A stretch of DNA of 64,000 nt from the NCBI GenBank assembly GCA_021613335.1, contig JAJTWR010000182.1, positions 2,159,501 to 2,223,500 of the forward strand, in the 5' to 3' direction. The position numbers were made by a program, and so were the translations under genes. Origin of the DNA: Whitmania pigra. Its lineage: Eukaryota; Annelida; Clitellata; Hirudinida; Haemopidae. The notes below the pieces were generated by a model, which had not been told where the DNA came from, ran no database searches, and saw nothing but the letters and a program-made list of their open reading frames with translations. This document shows, in pieces, positions 11,525-24,685 of the stretch (position 1 is the stretch's first letter; each line of letters begins with the position of its first letter).

Positions 11525-13473
11525 TTATTTCTTTTTCCTCATGCTGTGTTTGGATGTTCCTCGCTCTTTCTTTGGGGTCTTCGGCTTCTTATTCCTGGTG
11601 TCAAACCTCTCCCCAACACCGTTTTTCTTCTGCACACTGTGCTTGGATATTCCTCTCTCTTTCTTTGGTGTCTTTTGTTTCTTATGCTTGCCGTCAAATG
11701 ACTCCCCACCAGCCTTTCTCTTCTTGGCCCTGTTGAGTTTAATCAAATACATGTTTCTTAGTACTTTGTTGGAGGTACATAATTATTGCATTTTGTCAAC
11801 TGTCTATTCTGATTATTTCAAAATGGTTCCAGCAATGGCAACATTTTTACCTCTGAGCTTCTTCTGCCACTTGTAGATTTCTGGCAGCCTTGTCTTTGTC
11901 GACGATTGATTTTCCAGATTTGACCCTGGCGAACAGTTCGAGGTTTCTTTCCTTCTCTTTCCCGCTATCTCGGAAGTTGTTTTCAAACTGAAAAGTCAAT
12001 CGACCGAGTGACCAAGTGATTAGAGTATGTTGACTTCCAATCAACCAACCTTCCTCTTCTTGGCTATTTTAATCTTATTCTCTCCTTTGACTTTCTCGTC
12101 GAAATCACCCATGGAGGCAGTGCTCTTTTTGACAGCCACCAGCTTCTCATTTATTTCAGGCTTACCATCTGGCTTCGAGGTGGGCATCATACCGATGCCA
12201 GTAACTGAGAGGTGTGCACATTGTGGCCATTAAACATTATTAATAGATAGGATTCATGCAAGTATTTGATATAATAGTGGGAGAACTGAGTCAGGATGCA
12301 GATTTAAACATTGTTGCCAATGTTTAATGACAATCAAGGTAAATATGGGAATCATCGAGCAGAGTGTTACTGAAAAATACAAACCTTTTCCTTTAGCATT
12401 CCTGGCAATGTTCCTGAGTCTCTGCAATTCATTCTTAGCTATTTTCTCCCTCTTTGCACTTGCCTTCTTCTCAAACTGATCCTCAAAAGGATCTATTGAA
12501 TGATTTAAATCATATTCAAAATTTCAGATTCATTCAATTGAAGTTAAAATTTCTCACCTGCTTTTTCAGGAACCTCGAGCATCCAGTCTTTTTCATTGTT
12601 TTCACTCTTGTATCCCCACCTTGGTACCCATTGCTAGATGGCAGAAATAACATATATGAGGGTTAGCCACAATTAGAAAAAGTGAATTTAACAAAGTTTG
12701 GATTATTTTTGCCGGAATAAGTTGCCAATAAAAAGCATGCTAAATCAGAAGCATGAATTTAAAGCATGCATTGCTTTGTGCACATTTAATAAGTCGTTGC
12801 CAAATGTTTTAATATAAACATCAAACATAAACCAAGAACTTAGCAACCTTAAGATCATCACTCCAAATAAGCCTTCCTTTCTTCCTCTTGGTGATGCCCT
12901 TAAGTTTGGCAAATCTGGTCCACTTCGTTTCCATTTTTGGTTTCGGGCACTTCATGAGGCAATAAAAACTAGTCAGTATGTGATAAACTAAACAAACTTA
13001 GAAAATGATTTTAGCATACTGGTTTTTCCCTTGGAAGTCTTATTGCAGGATCTGGAAGCTAAACACATTTTTAAAAATTAGTGTTCTAAGTTCATCGATT
13101 CGGGGTTTAGAATTCGAGAATTTACCTGAGCCACAGTAACTCCCTCAACAATTTCTGTAGGCAACTACGGATATAAAAATGGGTTTACATAAATTCTTTA
13201 AAATTCGATAGCATTCCATTTTACAAGTCAACAAAGAACTATATTACCTCCCACAACTTATTGGCTAACTCTTGCACATAATGTGTGGCTAAATTTTGTA
13301 AATCCTCCGACGATATTCTGAAATCACAAATTGAAATTAAATATCTTAATTCAATGAGGACAAACGTGCTATAATCCAGAATCCAAAAAATATCAATAAA
13401 TTTCTGACGTGTTTAATGAACTGGGAAGAGAACTTTTTGAGCAACAAACTAAATTTCCCAAATCGCATTCCAT
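11525..13473 (-). CDS. RRS1: Ribosome biogenesis regulatory protein RRS1
   Basis: Ten exons on the minus strand join to 331 residues: 13409-13473, 13248-13317, 13126-13164, 13020-13058, 12848-12949, 12558-12633, 12385-12492, 12050-12204, 11851-11987 and 11525-11729. Family landmarks appear in order: DLGNLV near the N-terminus, LANKLWELPTEIVEG, LPDPAIRLPREKP, TKWTRFAKLKGITKRKKGR, WVPRWGYKSENN, DPFEDQFEKK and KNELQRLRNIARN. The tail is Lys-rich with two KTPKKERG.SKHS repeats. RRS1 acts with RPF2 in 5S RNP incorporation and 60S assembly in the nucleolus. The first exon is the least certain; its ATG leaves only three residues before DLGN, so an upstream exon may exist. Its donor is AC|GTCAGA. The human gene is intronless, unlike this one. 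Confidence 0.9.
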
Positions 13474-16359
13474 AGCAAAACAATCGTGAATATCCTCAAA
13501 GCAGATAACGTGTTATGGTTTCTAAAATCGCTTACAACCCATCGTATTTGTAACAAAGATAAATAAGTTTTTATAAGTTTTGTGTCTATTCAATACTTGA
13601 ATTATGGGTATATTTATACTATTTATATGTTTTATTTTATTTATAAAAAATTATTTGTTGCTGTTGAAAATTCTTAGTCTGACAAGGATAAAGACGTTTA
13701 GATTGACAGACAAACACGACATTAGTAGCTACTAAATGTTTTTAATTTTGGAAACTTGTTAACATCTTTTGTGGATTTTACAAGTGACGATTCAATTGAC
13801 AAAACACATTGAAAAAACCATTTCATTCTTATTTTATATCGTAAACAAAATGTATGAGTTCTTGTATGACAGTTGATGTCTAATATCATCATCTTAGATG
13901 AATAAAATATCCGACCAGAACGAAAAAGGAACTAAATTAACATTAAATCTAGTTAAAACGTTATCGGACAACGCTGCACCTTTCGACCAGAAGCTAAAAA
14001 TTGTCATGTCACTGTGAGAATATTTGCCAAAAATGTTTTTTTTTTCCTGGAAAAAGCTGAGCAACATAACATCCCTGCTCATAAACAAAAATAGAGATTT
14101 GAAATACTAATCATATGCTTCGACTAGTTAGATTTTTGTGTTTAAAAACGTTTACTTTGTGGTTGTTGACAAATGACAAAGATTTTATTTTGTACATTGT
14201 TACAACTTTCTCTATTCCAATGAGATAATTTCGAATGTGTTACTCAATAATCGAATATTTAATCAAATCAATATGAGAAACATAAATAATGTGCATTTAA
14301 TCTAATTAATAAAAAAAACTGAAACGATTTAAAAACATTACGAACGTGGTAAAAGAAACAAGGTAAATAAAACCAAGTCAGTTCAGTTGATTTCTGTATG
14401 ATAGGCATGCTTTCAAGTAGTCGTGGGGTGTTGGCCATCCAACTTCGGTACCTTTTGAAAATATGTTTTCGAACACGTACGATGGCAGGCGAATATATTT
14501 CTTTAAGTCGACAAGGAAATATTACTTTTTTAGTGTCAAAATGTTTCGAAATTGTCATTAAATTCACGAAACCGTGTTCATTTGATCGATTGACGAAAAT
14601 AAATATTTTCTCAAAATTGACAGCAGATTTCTCAATGGAGGATATCCCTCAAAGTTTTTACTTTTTTGAATTGAGAACTCTCAAACGAAACTGTCGAATT
14701 CAAAAACAAGTGAATTCAAATCTTATTAATCACGATATCTGGTACAAAAATTAATGAGCAATAACTGCAGTAATCCAAATATAGAATGCGTTCAAACCGA
14801 TCGGTTTAATAAATGTTTAATATGTAAATATTGCGGGTGTATGAGTATCGACACTCATAAATTATGAAATATGACTCATAGATCAAGTGCAGTTACTATT
14901 ATCCATAAAATTAGCGTTTTAAAGCTTATATAAAAGTACTAATTTCTTGTCAGTCAAAATGTCTTAATAAGTGCTTGGGAACTTTCCGCCAAATAGTCAT
15001 AACGAACGACTATTAAGCTAAATTTTTATTATTACATATTTCATTTTATAATTTTAATTTACTCTTTAAATTATTTTAATTTTCATCATCTCTGCCTAAC
15101 TTTGGGCGAATGATATTGCTAAATGAGCTCCCTTCACGTCCCGGTCAAAAAAACCAGACCACTCCCATACCTTTACGGCTGTCTGGCTAGATTTTGCTGA
15201 AGGATTCACGTTTTAAAACAATCTTATGTCAATTTACTAAATCGTTACATTCATCTCAATAAAATTGTGTTTTGTTTTTAGAATTAATGAATGTTTAATA
15301 TATTTATGAGTAAGCTTTTGCTCAATCTGATGAGATGACCTGGCTTATCGAGCAACTTTAAGATAGTGAAATACTTGAAAAAGCAAAGGTTAGTAAATAC
15401 TAAGAGTATGAGTCATGTACGAGTGGTTCTACAAATACAAAATAGGTAATGTACTCTTGGCATTCACCAAAAAAGAAACAAATTATACAGTCTCTACTCA
15501 TTCATACGACATAATTCGTCTCAAATATCTGAACTCAATCAAGTTACGTCAAGAAAATTTAATTTCCCGCGGAAAGAATATTTCATGTTTATTTGTAAAG
15601 ACCGCCTAAAAATACGTTGATTTGTGAAGGAATGAAGTTTTAAGGTAAATAATATCACAGGTTGGAATTCTCAAGGAGAACGTAAAGATTAGAGGGGACC
15701 ATAGGTTCAAACCTGTAAAAAAAAATTAAATGTAAATTTTATTGATTTATAAAACATCAAAAATTCTTAAAACCACCTTTGTTTAATATTATTATTTGAT
15801 TTTGAAAAATATAAAGATGAACCCCCATCGAAATCATTTTCTGGCTGGCAAAGATATTTGTAGTTATAAAATAGAATACTACCGCCGAACACGATGGTTT
15901 CAATCATCACCTATTCGTACATTTCTCCTCTTCTGCTTCCTTAGACAAATATCATGAAATTACGTGAGTAAATTATAGACTTTGAATAGCAGCAGCATTT
16001 TATAATTTTTATTATTTAAATTACAAATATTTGATGTGATAGTATGCAATATAAATTGACATTCAAAGGTATTTAAAGTCTTTGATAATTTTTATGCTTC
16101 CTGGCTATTTTTGTTTATTTTACGAATCGATGAGGTTTTGTTATTTCGCCCTTGTTCGAGTGAGATTCTCAGGCCTCTCTGTGGTTGTTCTGCATCAATA
16201 TAACTAATCCACTACTAATAAAAAAAAGGATTAACTAAAACTAAAAGAAAATAGGTGCAATTTTTGCTATTAAACTGGCGCAGCGCAGTAAGTTAAATTG
16301 CTTCTCACACAATTGTTTGTGCTTTCAGATTGAAGTCTTCCAATTTCAATTCACAAGAA
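13474..16359. other. Long AT-rich intergenic region upstream of CDK12
   Basis: Almost 3 kb with no recognised gene. An ATG-initiated ORF of 118 codons at 14398-14754 has an overlapping antisense ORF and no recognisable motif, so I treat it as uncertain. A 5' untranslated exon of CDK12 probably ends near 16329, since a polypyrimidine-CAG acceptor (CTTTCAG) lies about 30 bases before the CDK12 start codon. Confidence 0.4.
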
Positions 16360-19300
16360 ATGCCCAGGTACACAAATCACGGGGATTACGGATATCACCC
16401 TCTTCCACCACCGCCGACATTGGCTACCACCTATTCTGACCGAAACTATTACCCTCCCCAGCATTATTATGATACCAGGTACTATTTACCTGCACCCCCG
16501 CCTATAGGAACCGATTCTCAACGTCACCATTACTCTCATGACTATTACGACTATGCTGCCAGAGACAGACACAAGTCAAGATCTGGAAGAGATGATTATT
16601 ATAGGGAAGACAGGGGTCACTTTTCAAGACCAGGTGGTAGGTATAGCTCAGAAGAAGAAGAAGAAAGGGATGGAAGTGAGAGAAGAAGCAGAAAAAGAAA
16701 ACACAAGAGCAGCAAATCGAAACATAAATCGAAAAAACATTCACGGAGGTCGTCCAGATACTCAACACTTTCGAGTGATGACGAGGATTCCATCTCAAAG
16801 AAAAAGTCTCACCGAAAGAGTGTAGAGATTGTTAGCTCTAGCCTGGGGGATGAAATCCGCAACAAAGCTAAACATTCGCGAAAGAAACGGCCTTCACCGG
16901 ATGACAGAATTCCTATCAAGCATGTTGCGCCAAAGTCACATAACAGCAGATATAAGTCTCCAGAAGGGAATAAAGAGACTTCCCCGATCGTAGTTGACCA
17001 TTTGGAAGCTTCTGACATTTCCAGTGACAGCGAGGGCCTGGTCTCCCCAGACAAACTACCCAAGAGGGCAAGGCATTATTCTCCTGGAGAAATTGAGGAC
17101 AGACCATCAAATGGGTCTTTTAATGAAGTAAATTCAAGTCCGCAAAAACTTTGCTCTGATGTACACAATGATTCCTTCACTTCTAGACCATATTCTCCGC
17201 AAGATCTGGATGATCCAAAATACAGGTTTTAATATTTAACGACAAAATTGCTCTGACAATACTTGCGAATGTATTAGTTATATTCCTGGTTGTATTAATT
17301 ATTCATAGATGTGCAGCAATTGTTTGGATGTTGTTAATCACAATGCATGAGTGTTTTTTGTTCTTTTTTTTAGGAGAATTGTGGAAAATTATTTTTATTC
17401 CAGAAGTCCTCACGACAAGAGATCACCATCGTCTCGAAGAAGCGGTTGCATCTCCAGCGACGGCCGGACTTCCGGAGAAGAATCAGAAAGGGATGAGTCG
17501 AGAAAACACAAGAAGAGCAAAAGATCTGAAGGAAGCTTGAAAAAAGGCCACGATCGCTCCGGATCTCCGTCGTCGGATTCCGTCAAGAAGGTCACCATCG
17601 AGAGTTTCAAGTATGCCACTAGTCTTGGTGCAGAGCTTAAAAAGAGGAAGCAGAATCTAAGTTCAAGGACGGTTAATGAAACGGACAAATTGGCGAGAAC
17701 TCCTTCCACCGTGTCGTTTAACTCCAGCGGAGACAAGAAGAACACTCCTACTTGTTCTTCGAGCTCTTCGACTCCTTCTCAATTTCTCCATCAATCATCT
17801 ACTTCAACTCCTACTCAGCCTGTTTTTCCATTGGTCAATCAAGTGGCATCAAACTCCTCCAAGCAATATCCAACCAATAGCAATTCGATGATAGGAACGC
17901 CCCTGCCTCCAATGGCCAATAAGAGCAAGGCGGCTGATCTGCCAATAAAAGTAGGGAATTTTGTGTCATTTACATGCAAATTACTGGTATCAAAAAGCAT
18001 TTAAGATATTAATTAATAGTTATTTTATTATAACGAGCAGGATTCCCTCTTGAACTGCTCATCGATGGTCAAGTTGACCTCACCTTCGCAAGGATGCGTT
18101 CAGTCCAACATACCTGTCCAAGATCATTCGTTCAAACTCTCGCAGGGTTCAAAGGTCGCAGAGGTCAATTCCAGGACACAAGTTGATGAGAATGGACCTT
18201 CAAAAGAAAGGTTTCCTGTTAGGTATGTTGGAATATGAGAGAATATTAAATTCGTGAGGAAATTAAATTAATCGTGTGTTAATTAAGGAATGCGCAATTG
18301 ATTGTTGATGAATTACAAATAGTATTTTGTAGAAAAAAAAATGGTTAAACCTCCAAAATGATTTAATACTTTTAACCCACCGAGACTTAGGCATCAGTGG
18401 CTGCTTACACCATGACTAGTCTGACGGAAGACCCTTGCTCTTGCATGATTATAATAATAATAAGGAGAATAGTAATGACAAAGTGCTTGTTGTAGTCAAT
18501 CCCAAGAAACTCCCAAGGCTTCCAACCCTCCTCAGAAGTTGGGGAGAGAGGTCAAGAAGCTTCCCCCTGGTCGACTCTTGAAGAGGTTTGCATGCTTTTT
18601 GCTTTCTGTTTTTAATCAATCGATTGAAATTTCAATCATTGTGTTAATAACAAATTGAGGAATGATAAGGCTACTTTATTATTAAATAATCAGTTAGTCG
18701 TTATGCTGGTTATTGATAATGATTTCCAGTTAATATAGACCTTTACTGGTTAATTTATGCACAACTGTTGATGACTATTTAAGACAAAAGACGAGGGACA
18801 GCAAAATGAATCCCGATGCCGGATGTGACTGGGGCGAGAGGCACATCGACGTCTTTGAAATCATCAGCCAAATCGGAGAGGGGACTTATGGCCAGGTTTA
18901 CAAAGCCAAGGACAAGCAGACAGGTAATTAAGAAATCACATTATTATTATTATTATTATTATATACTATGTGATTATTTTATAAGCTAAGTAGATCTTTA
19001 TTGCTTGCATTAGTTTATGAGGTCTGGTTGGTTTTACTAAGATTAAGATCTTTGGTTTTATATTTTTTATTGATTAATTTATGAAAGACTTTCATTTAAT
19101 TTCTTAGTCTTTTTTTTCTAAGTTTCTTTTTAAATATAAAGTAGATGTTAATGTTTATTTGTTAAAGTCAATATTTTCTATTTTGCATTCATTTGGATTG
19201 CTGTTCATTTCAAAGTTGCCACGTACATTTCATCTGCATTGTCAAGTTAAACATCATTTCTTCATGAAAACTCGAATAAAAATCTTGAAAAAATGACCAC

Positions 19301-22101
19301 AACTTGATCTCCATTTTTCAGCTGAACTGGTGGCTCTGAAGAAAGTGAGGCTTGAAAACGAAAAAGAAGGTTTCCCCATCACTGCCATCAGAGAGATCAA
19401 GATCCTGAGGCAGTTGTCGCACGAGAACATCGTCTGCCTCAAGGAAATTGTCACCGACAAGCAAAATGTCCTCGACTTCAGGAACGATGCTGGTTAGCTG
19501 ATGCTTCTGAGAATTGAATTGCCTGATCAGTTTTTTTTTTAAATAATTATTATTAATTAGTTGACTTCAACATGCTTTGTCATTAATAGCGATTGGTTAG
19601 TGATTAGTTACAATGTTTTCTAGATCCTTTTTGTGACCTAATTGATTACAAATTTAATTACTTAATATTGCAATCAGTCAACTAATATAATTACCTTCAC
19701 TCTTCCCTGAACCAGGTGCATTCTACCTGGTCTTTGAGTACATGGACCACGACTTAATGGGTCTCCTGGAGTCGGGCATGGTGACGTTCAGCGAGAGGCA
19801 CATAGCCTCTTTCATGAAGCAACTTCTAGAGGGTCTCAACTACTGCCACAAGAGGAATTTCCTGCACAGGGACATCAAGTGCTCGAACATTCTGCTCAAC
19901 AACAGGTGAGGAAGATTGATCGACAAGACTGGGTTTGTATTGTGTTGCAAACCTTTGGCTACGATTAGGACAGTTCTGTGGTGGACTTGCTTGACTATAA
20001 TTTTCTTAATTACAATATTAATATAATGTTCTTATTTGCAATGTTTCTGTTATTGTAAAGCTTACTTATGCGTTAATTTGGTTGCTGCTTATCGTAAGAT
20101 GAAAGTTACTGGTATTGTACTTTAGCACCTGTTAAAATATGATTGCTTTTTCTTATTTTTATTTTTAGTGACTACTAGCAATCAATCTGCTAGGAATCCT
20201 AGCAGACAAATGTGTCATTAATACATATCTTCTTTAACTCTTAGGGGCCAAATTAAACTGGCAGACTTTGGATTGGCCAGGTGTTACTTGGCCGACGATA
20301 AAGAACGTCCCTACACCAACAAGGTCATCACCCTCTGGTACAGGCCCCCCGAACTGCTGTTGGGTGAGGAGAGGTATGGGCCAGCCATCGATGTTTGGAG
20401 CTGTGGGTGAGTTAGACCAAAATTGCGGGATTGAACTGCCTTGGAACTATTGTAAAGGACAAATAGTAACTGCGCAGGATTAAATTGTTTAAGTCAATAT
20501 ATAAATAAATTTAAACAAAATAATAAGCTACACTTTAGTGATTGTATTTAATTAATCATTATAAATAATATTAATTAATTTATAAGGTGCCATGTATATA
20601 ACACCATAGTCAGTACATAGTTTACCCGTTTAATGCAAATATATAATAAAACTATATAATAAAAATATGTAATAAAAATAATAAATACAGTCAACGTCAT
20701 TAGTTTCTTTATTAACAATTCGTTAACGACATTTCTTTCCATTGTTGGCAGTTGCATCCTCGGAGAGCTGTTCACCAAGAGGCCACTCTTCCAGGGCAAC
20801 CAGGAGATCGCTCAACTGGAGCAAATAAGCAGACTCTGCGGTCCTCCGGTCCCTGCCTGTTGGCCCGAGGTCATCAAACTGCCGCTGTTCAACCATTTCA
20901 AGCCGAGGAAGGTTTACCAGAGGAGGATCAGGGAGGAGTTTGCTTTGTGAGTTCATGAGGGATTTTACGATATTATCTGTGGCATTTTGGCAGGGTTTTG
21001 ATTGAGATCGAGTAATTTTTTTATTTCACGTTCATTCACGTGGCTTTTAGATGTATTTTTTTAGTTTTATTGAATTTTAGAATCGTTGTGATAATGAAAA
21101 ATTGCATTATTCTGTTAGTTTGTTGTCGATCGTCTGGCAGCTTTTGTAGATGTGTTTGTTTTAATAATTACATGCATTTCTTTGTACTTATTACTAAATT
21201 ACTTATTACTATTAAAAATAATTGACCAACGGAAAAATCAATTGCTTTCAGCATTCCTCGGCCTGCCCTTGATATTCTGGACAGGATGCTAATTTTAGAT
21301 CCATCGAAAAGAATATCAGCAGAGGAGGCTTTGAAATCCTTCTGGTTGTCCAACGTTGTACCAGATGACATCCCGCCTCCAAAGTAATTCATTCGTTAAA
21401 TTATGCTAATTTATTCTTGCCTTCCTTTTTTTATTATCCTCGTTTATGTTAATTGTTTAATGTTGCGAAGAAATTATAAAGGAAATCGATTATGATGTGA
21501 TTAACCATGACTGATTATTGATTGGGTATAATTAGACATCCCATATTAATGGCTTGTCGAATAAAACAATTATTAATTTATTTGTGTTTGCTTTATGTTA
21601 AATACTCATGAATTCGTTTACGATGTTCAGCTTCCCGAGGGGTCAGGATTGCCACGAGTTGTGGTGCAAGAGAAGGAAGAGGGTCATGAAGGACGAAGAC
21701 AGGAAGGACTCGTCCGACTGCAACAACACCGTCATGTCTGCCAACAACTGCAGAGGTTTGTGTCTCTCTTATGAATGCGTTGTAGTTTTTGTCAGAATCG
21801 ATGTAACGAGTTATCTCTTATTAGTGTTGATGCTGTTCATTGAGTAGTGCTACCATATGATCGATGAAGCCTTTGAAGATATGCATATAGTGCCATACTA
21901 TTATTACTATTAATAATAATGGGGTACTAGTGGTAGTAGTTTTGTTATTACTTATTAACTATTTTGTAATGGTATGAAATACGGATGAAATTTAACATCC
22001 ATATTTTACTTTTTTCTGTATTAGGCAACTGCCATTCGAGCCATTAATAATATAGGTGCCTGTAATGCTATGCATGTGTGTGCCTTAAATATTAAATTAT
22101 T

Positions 22102-22140
<39 letters not shown>

Positions 22141-22260
22141 TATCATCTGCAGCAGTATTAGTGTAAAATATTAATTTCTTTTTTATACATGATTACAGTT
22201 CCCGATCCACGTCTCAACGACCGACAAAATGGACCATTTGACTCTAACAAATCAACCTGA
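16360..22260 (+). CDS. CDK12: Transcriptional cyclin-dependent kinase CDK12/CDK13
   Basis: Twelve coding exons join in frame to 963 residues: 16360-17225, 17374-17950, 18041-18222, 18496-18585, 18784-18923, 19322-19492, 19716-19905, 20245-20406, 20752-20946, 21252-21383, 21631-21755 and 22199-22260. The first ~570 residues are low-complexity: Tyr/Pro-rich, then Arg/Ser/Lys-rich (RS-like). The kinase domain spans about 597-900: glycine loop [20 protein letters not shown], the class signature [31 protein letters not shown] and [18 protein letters not shown]12-type extension follows ([16 protein letters not shown]). The family, with cyclin K, phosphorylates Ser2 of the RNA polymerase II CTD in the nucleus. 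It is shorter than human CDK12 (about 1490), mainly because the C-terminal tail is short. A single gene probably stands for both vertebrate CDK12 and CDK13. Confidence 0.95.
22093..22140 (+). repeat. ATT microsatellite in last CDK12 intron
   Basis: About 15 near-perfect ATT units, with one interruption (TTAGTATT), lie in the final CDK12 intron. A shorter ATT run is at 18940-18962 in another intron of the same gene. Confidence 0.85.
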
Positions 22261-22300
22261 GCACCCACTTTTGGACTTGTTGTTGTAAATAATTTTTTTT

Positions 22301-22306
22301 AATAAA
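22301..22306 (+). promoter_or_regulatory. Probable CDK12 polyadenylation signal
   Basis: AATAAA 41 bases after the CDK12 stop codon. It is only about 40 bases before the stop codon of the opposing coiled-coil gene, so the two 3' ends probably overlap. Confidence 0.55.
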
Positions 22307-22346
22307 AATTGTTTTATTGTAATCATAAGAGCCTTCGATGGCTTAC

Positions 22347-24646
22347 TTACTGGAGCTCGTCGTAATCTCTGAAGATGATTCGCGATTCTACTCTGGCTCT
22401 CTTGTCCATGTCCGAAAAGTTGTTGGCGCAATGAATTTCTCTCATGTTTTCACGAAGTCTTCTCGATATTTCAGAGTTGATTCTGCTCTGCAATTTTCGG
22501 TTGATAATGAAATGGTTTCAGAAATTCATTTTGGAACTTGTTGTTACTGGGTGGGAATCATTCCTGAGCTCACCGTCGCCACTTTTTTCTGCATGTCTTT
22601 TTTGATGTCGTCAGCTTTCTTCTGTTTCGAGAGAACTGATTCTAGCACAGTCTCTTTGGCGAGCCTCTCTTGTTGTCGTAGTCTGCCAACCGAAACGCGC
22701 TTACACTCCTTGGTCGAATGGTTTGCAACTATTGAGAAGGTCGGGTAGATTTAGAGATACATACTTGTCTAAGGAAGCGGTCAGTTTGCGTTCTTTCGAT
22801 TGCCTTTTAGATGAGATCACGTTGCTTCTGTGCAGGTAGAACTGTTTGTATTTCAGCTCGCATTTGTTCTCAATCTTAAGGAAAAACGATTTAGTTGACT
22901 GGGTTTGCTGGAAACAGGCGGGCGGCACCGGCAAAGCAATACTTACGAATTTGGAATAGTGATAGAAGTCCGATTTCCAATTCTCTATGTCGGTTTCGTA
23001 AGCTTTTCGGTTGGATTGGATCCTCTCCAGTTTGTCCTTGTGAGTTTTCCTAGAATTTTGAAAGGTCGTGAAATTTTAATGCAAGTCCAAGTTACAGGGC
23101 CAGGATTAATCTAAATAGTTTAAGTTTTGCATACTCGGTGCCATTTAATGAGGTGATGTAATTCCTAGTATGTACACTAACAAAGCCAGTGGTGTCAGAG
23201 ATAATACTTTACAAATGCGGCTTTATTTGATAATTATATGGGTGTGTATAGTCTGTGTGCAAGGCGGAGCATTAAATTTTCATTCGATACCAAAAGGGAG
23301 TCTACTTCAGGTGTTCTTGTCTGGCTTGTCTTGAGGCGGTTAAATTATCCAATTGCAACTGTCGTTGGTTCATCTTTTGCAAGATTTTGGTCACCGGATT
23401 GCTTTAAAATGACAATGTAATACGGGTAAATGATTCGTTTGAAACGAATCGTTTATAATAAATAAATAATAAATAGATATTTTTATCATTATCTTAGAAG
23501 GTTATGTTACCTCCCTGCATCGGTAAGAGATTTTGGCTTCGGCTACAAAAGTATAATTATGAATAAATTAATGAATAATTTATTAATAACTAATTATAGA
23601 ACCTTTTAAAAATAGTATAGAATTCTACAAAATGATGAGGACCTCGCTTATGCCACTATCGGAGAAAGCTTCGTCGTTAGCTCTGCCTGGCTTTCCCAAT
23701 CCTTTCTTCAAATAGAAATTAAAAACCTTCGATTTTAACATCTTCAGTGTATTTAAATTATAGTTTGAACGGATATCTGCTTTTAAATGTTCTCAATGTT
23801 ATTGCTTTCTATAGAAAAAGATAATAATCTAATGCGCATTGGGCGAGGTTATATATTAATAGAATTACTACTTACTAAGTAAATGAATTGCTAAACTCAC
23901 CATCACATTGTAGTAGGCTTCTGCCAGTTGCTGTCTCTCAACCTCTTTGTGATATTTTCCAGCTAAAGATGATATCATCTTTCGATCCTGAGGCAGAATT
24001 ATTAAGTAGCTTGTTGAATATTACGGATATAAAAAACATTATAAAGTCAAATGAATAGCTCGAATTTGCAAGGAGACAAAATATTTAGAGTCTGTCCATC
24101 ATTTTAATACCGATGTAAAGTTCAGGCATTAATTTGTTAAGAAACCTTGTCGGAAATGTATCCTATTGATAATCTGGATAATTTTTCATTCAGCGAATCT
24201 TCGTGAAGATTATATGGTCCCATTCCGTTATTCCAGCCTGAAGTAATGTCGTCGTATTGATTTCGTTTTAATTCACGCCAGCCTGCCCCAAATCGTATTT
24301 AATTATTTCGGATTATTAGACTCATTAATCTTCGATATAGCTATCTAACTTGAAAACGGAACAGAAAGTTGGACCAGTTAACAGACTCTAGCGAGCCTGG
24401 TCTTTTTGATAATTGATAAAATATTTATAAATGCAAGTTCTAACATGTCAAAGCAGCATGTTCATGCAATCCTATAGACAAAATTTGCCAAATATTTAAA
24501 AAATAGAATAGTTTAAAATATGAAATTTGTTAAACATATTTAAATTTTATTGTATTAAAATATTATTTTATAAAAAGCCTAAATATTTCTAATTTATTTG
24601 TGTTTATATTTACCAAAGGAGCGTGATTTTCAACATTATCGCCCAT
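22347..24646 (-). CDS. Uncharacterised coiled-coil protein
   Basis: I do not recognise this gene. Eight minus-strand exons join in frame: 24146-24237, 23901-23987, 23643-23705, about 23508-23540, about 23320-23409, about 22946-23046, about 22770-22916 and about 22570-22684, then a final exon from about 22480 to the stop at 22347. The product is rich in charged heptad-like segments (YHKEVERQQLAEAYYNVM, HKDKLERIQSNRKAYETDI, RQQERLAKETVLESVLSKQK, RRLRENMREI) and ends in RVESRIIFRDYDELQ. A short non-coiled patch DEAFSDSGISEP sits mid-protein. A possible first exon begins with an ATG at 24646 but does not match the phase of the next exon, so an intervening exon is missing or this start is wrong. 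The style suggests a cytoskeletal or ciliary coiled-coil protein; that is inference only. The stop overlaps a good donor-like GTAAGT. Confidence 0.6.
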
Positions 24647-24685
24647 GTATACCGATTCAATAGAGGCTAATCGCATTATACAAAA
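24647..24685. promoter_or_regulatory. Possible compact bidirectional promoter
   Basis: Only 39 bases separate the ATG of RPP38 (+, 24686) from the candidate ATG of the coiled-coil gene (-, 24646). If both starts are right, the promoters overlap and transcription starts must lie inside the opposing gene's first exon. The minus-strand start is tentative. Confidence 0.3.

Noticed and set aside
16330..16359. Ten extra residues before CDK12 MPRY
   Set aside because: The apparent start is TTG just after a CAG acceptor; the first ATG is at 16360.
22701..22745. Read-through end of a coiled-coil exon (stop after PFDQGV)
   Set aside because: A GTATGT donor at about 22769 and a later CAG acceptor keep the frame into the conserved RQQERLAKE exon.
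23428..23452. Perfect short palindrome GATTCGTTTGAAACGAATC
   Set aside because: A nine-base stem in an AT-rich intron is not enough to call a regulatory site or terminator.
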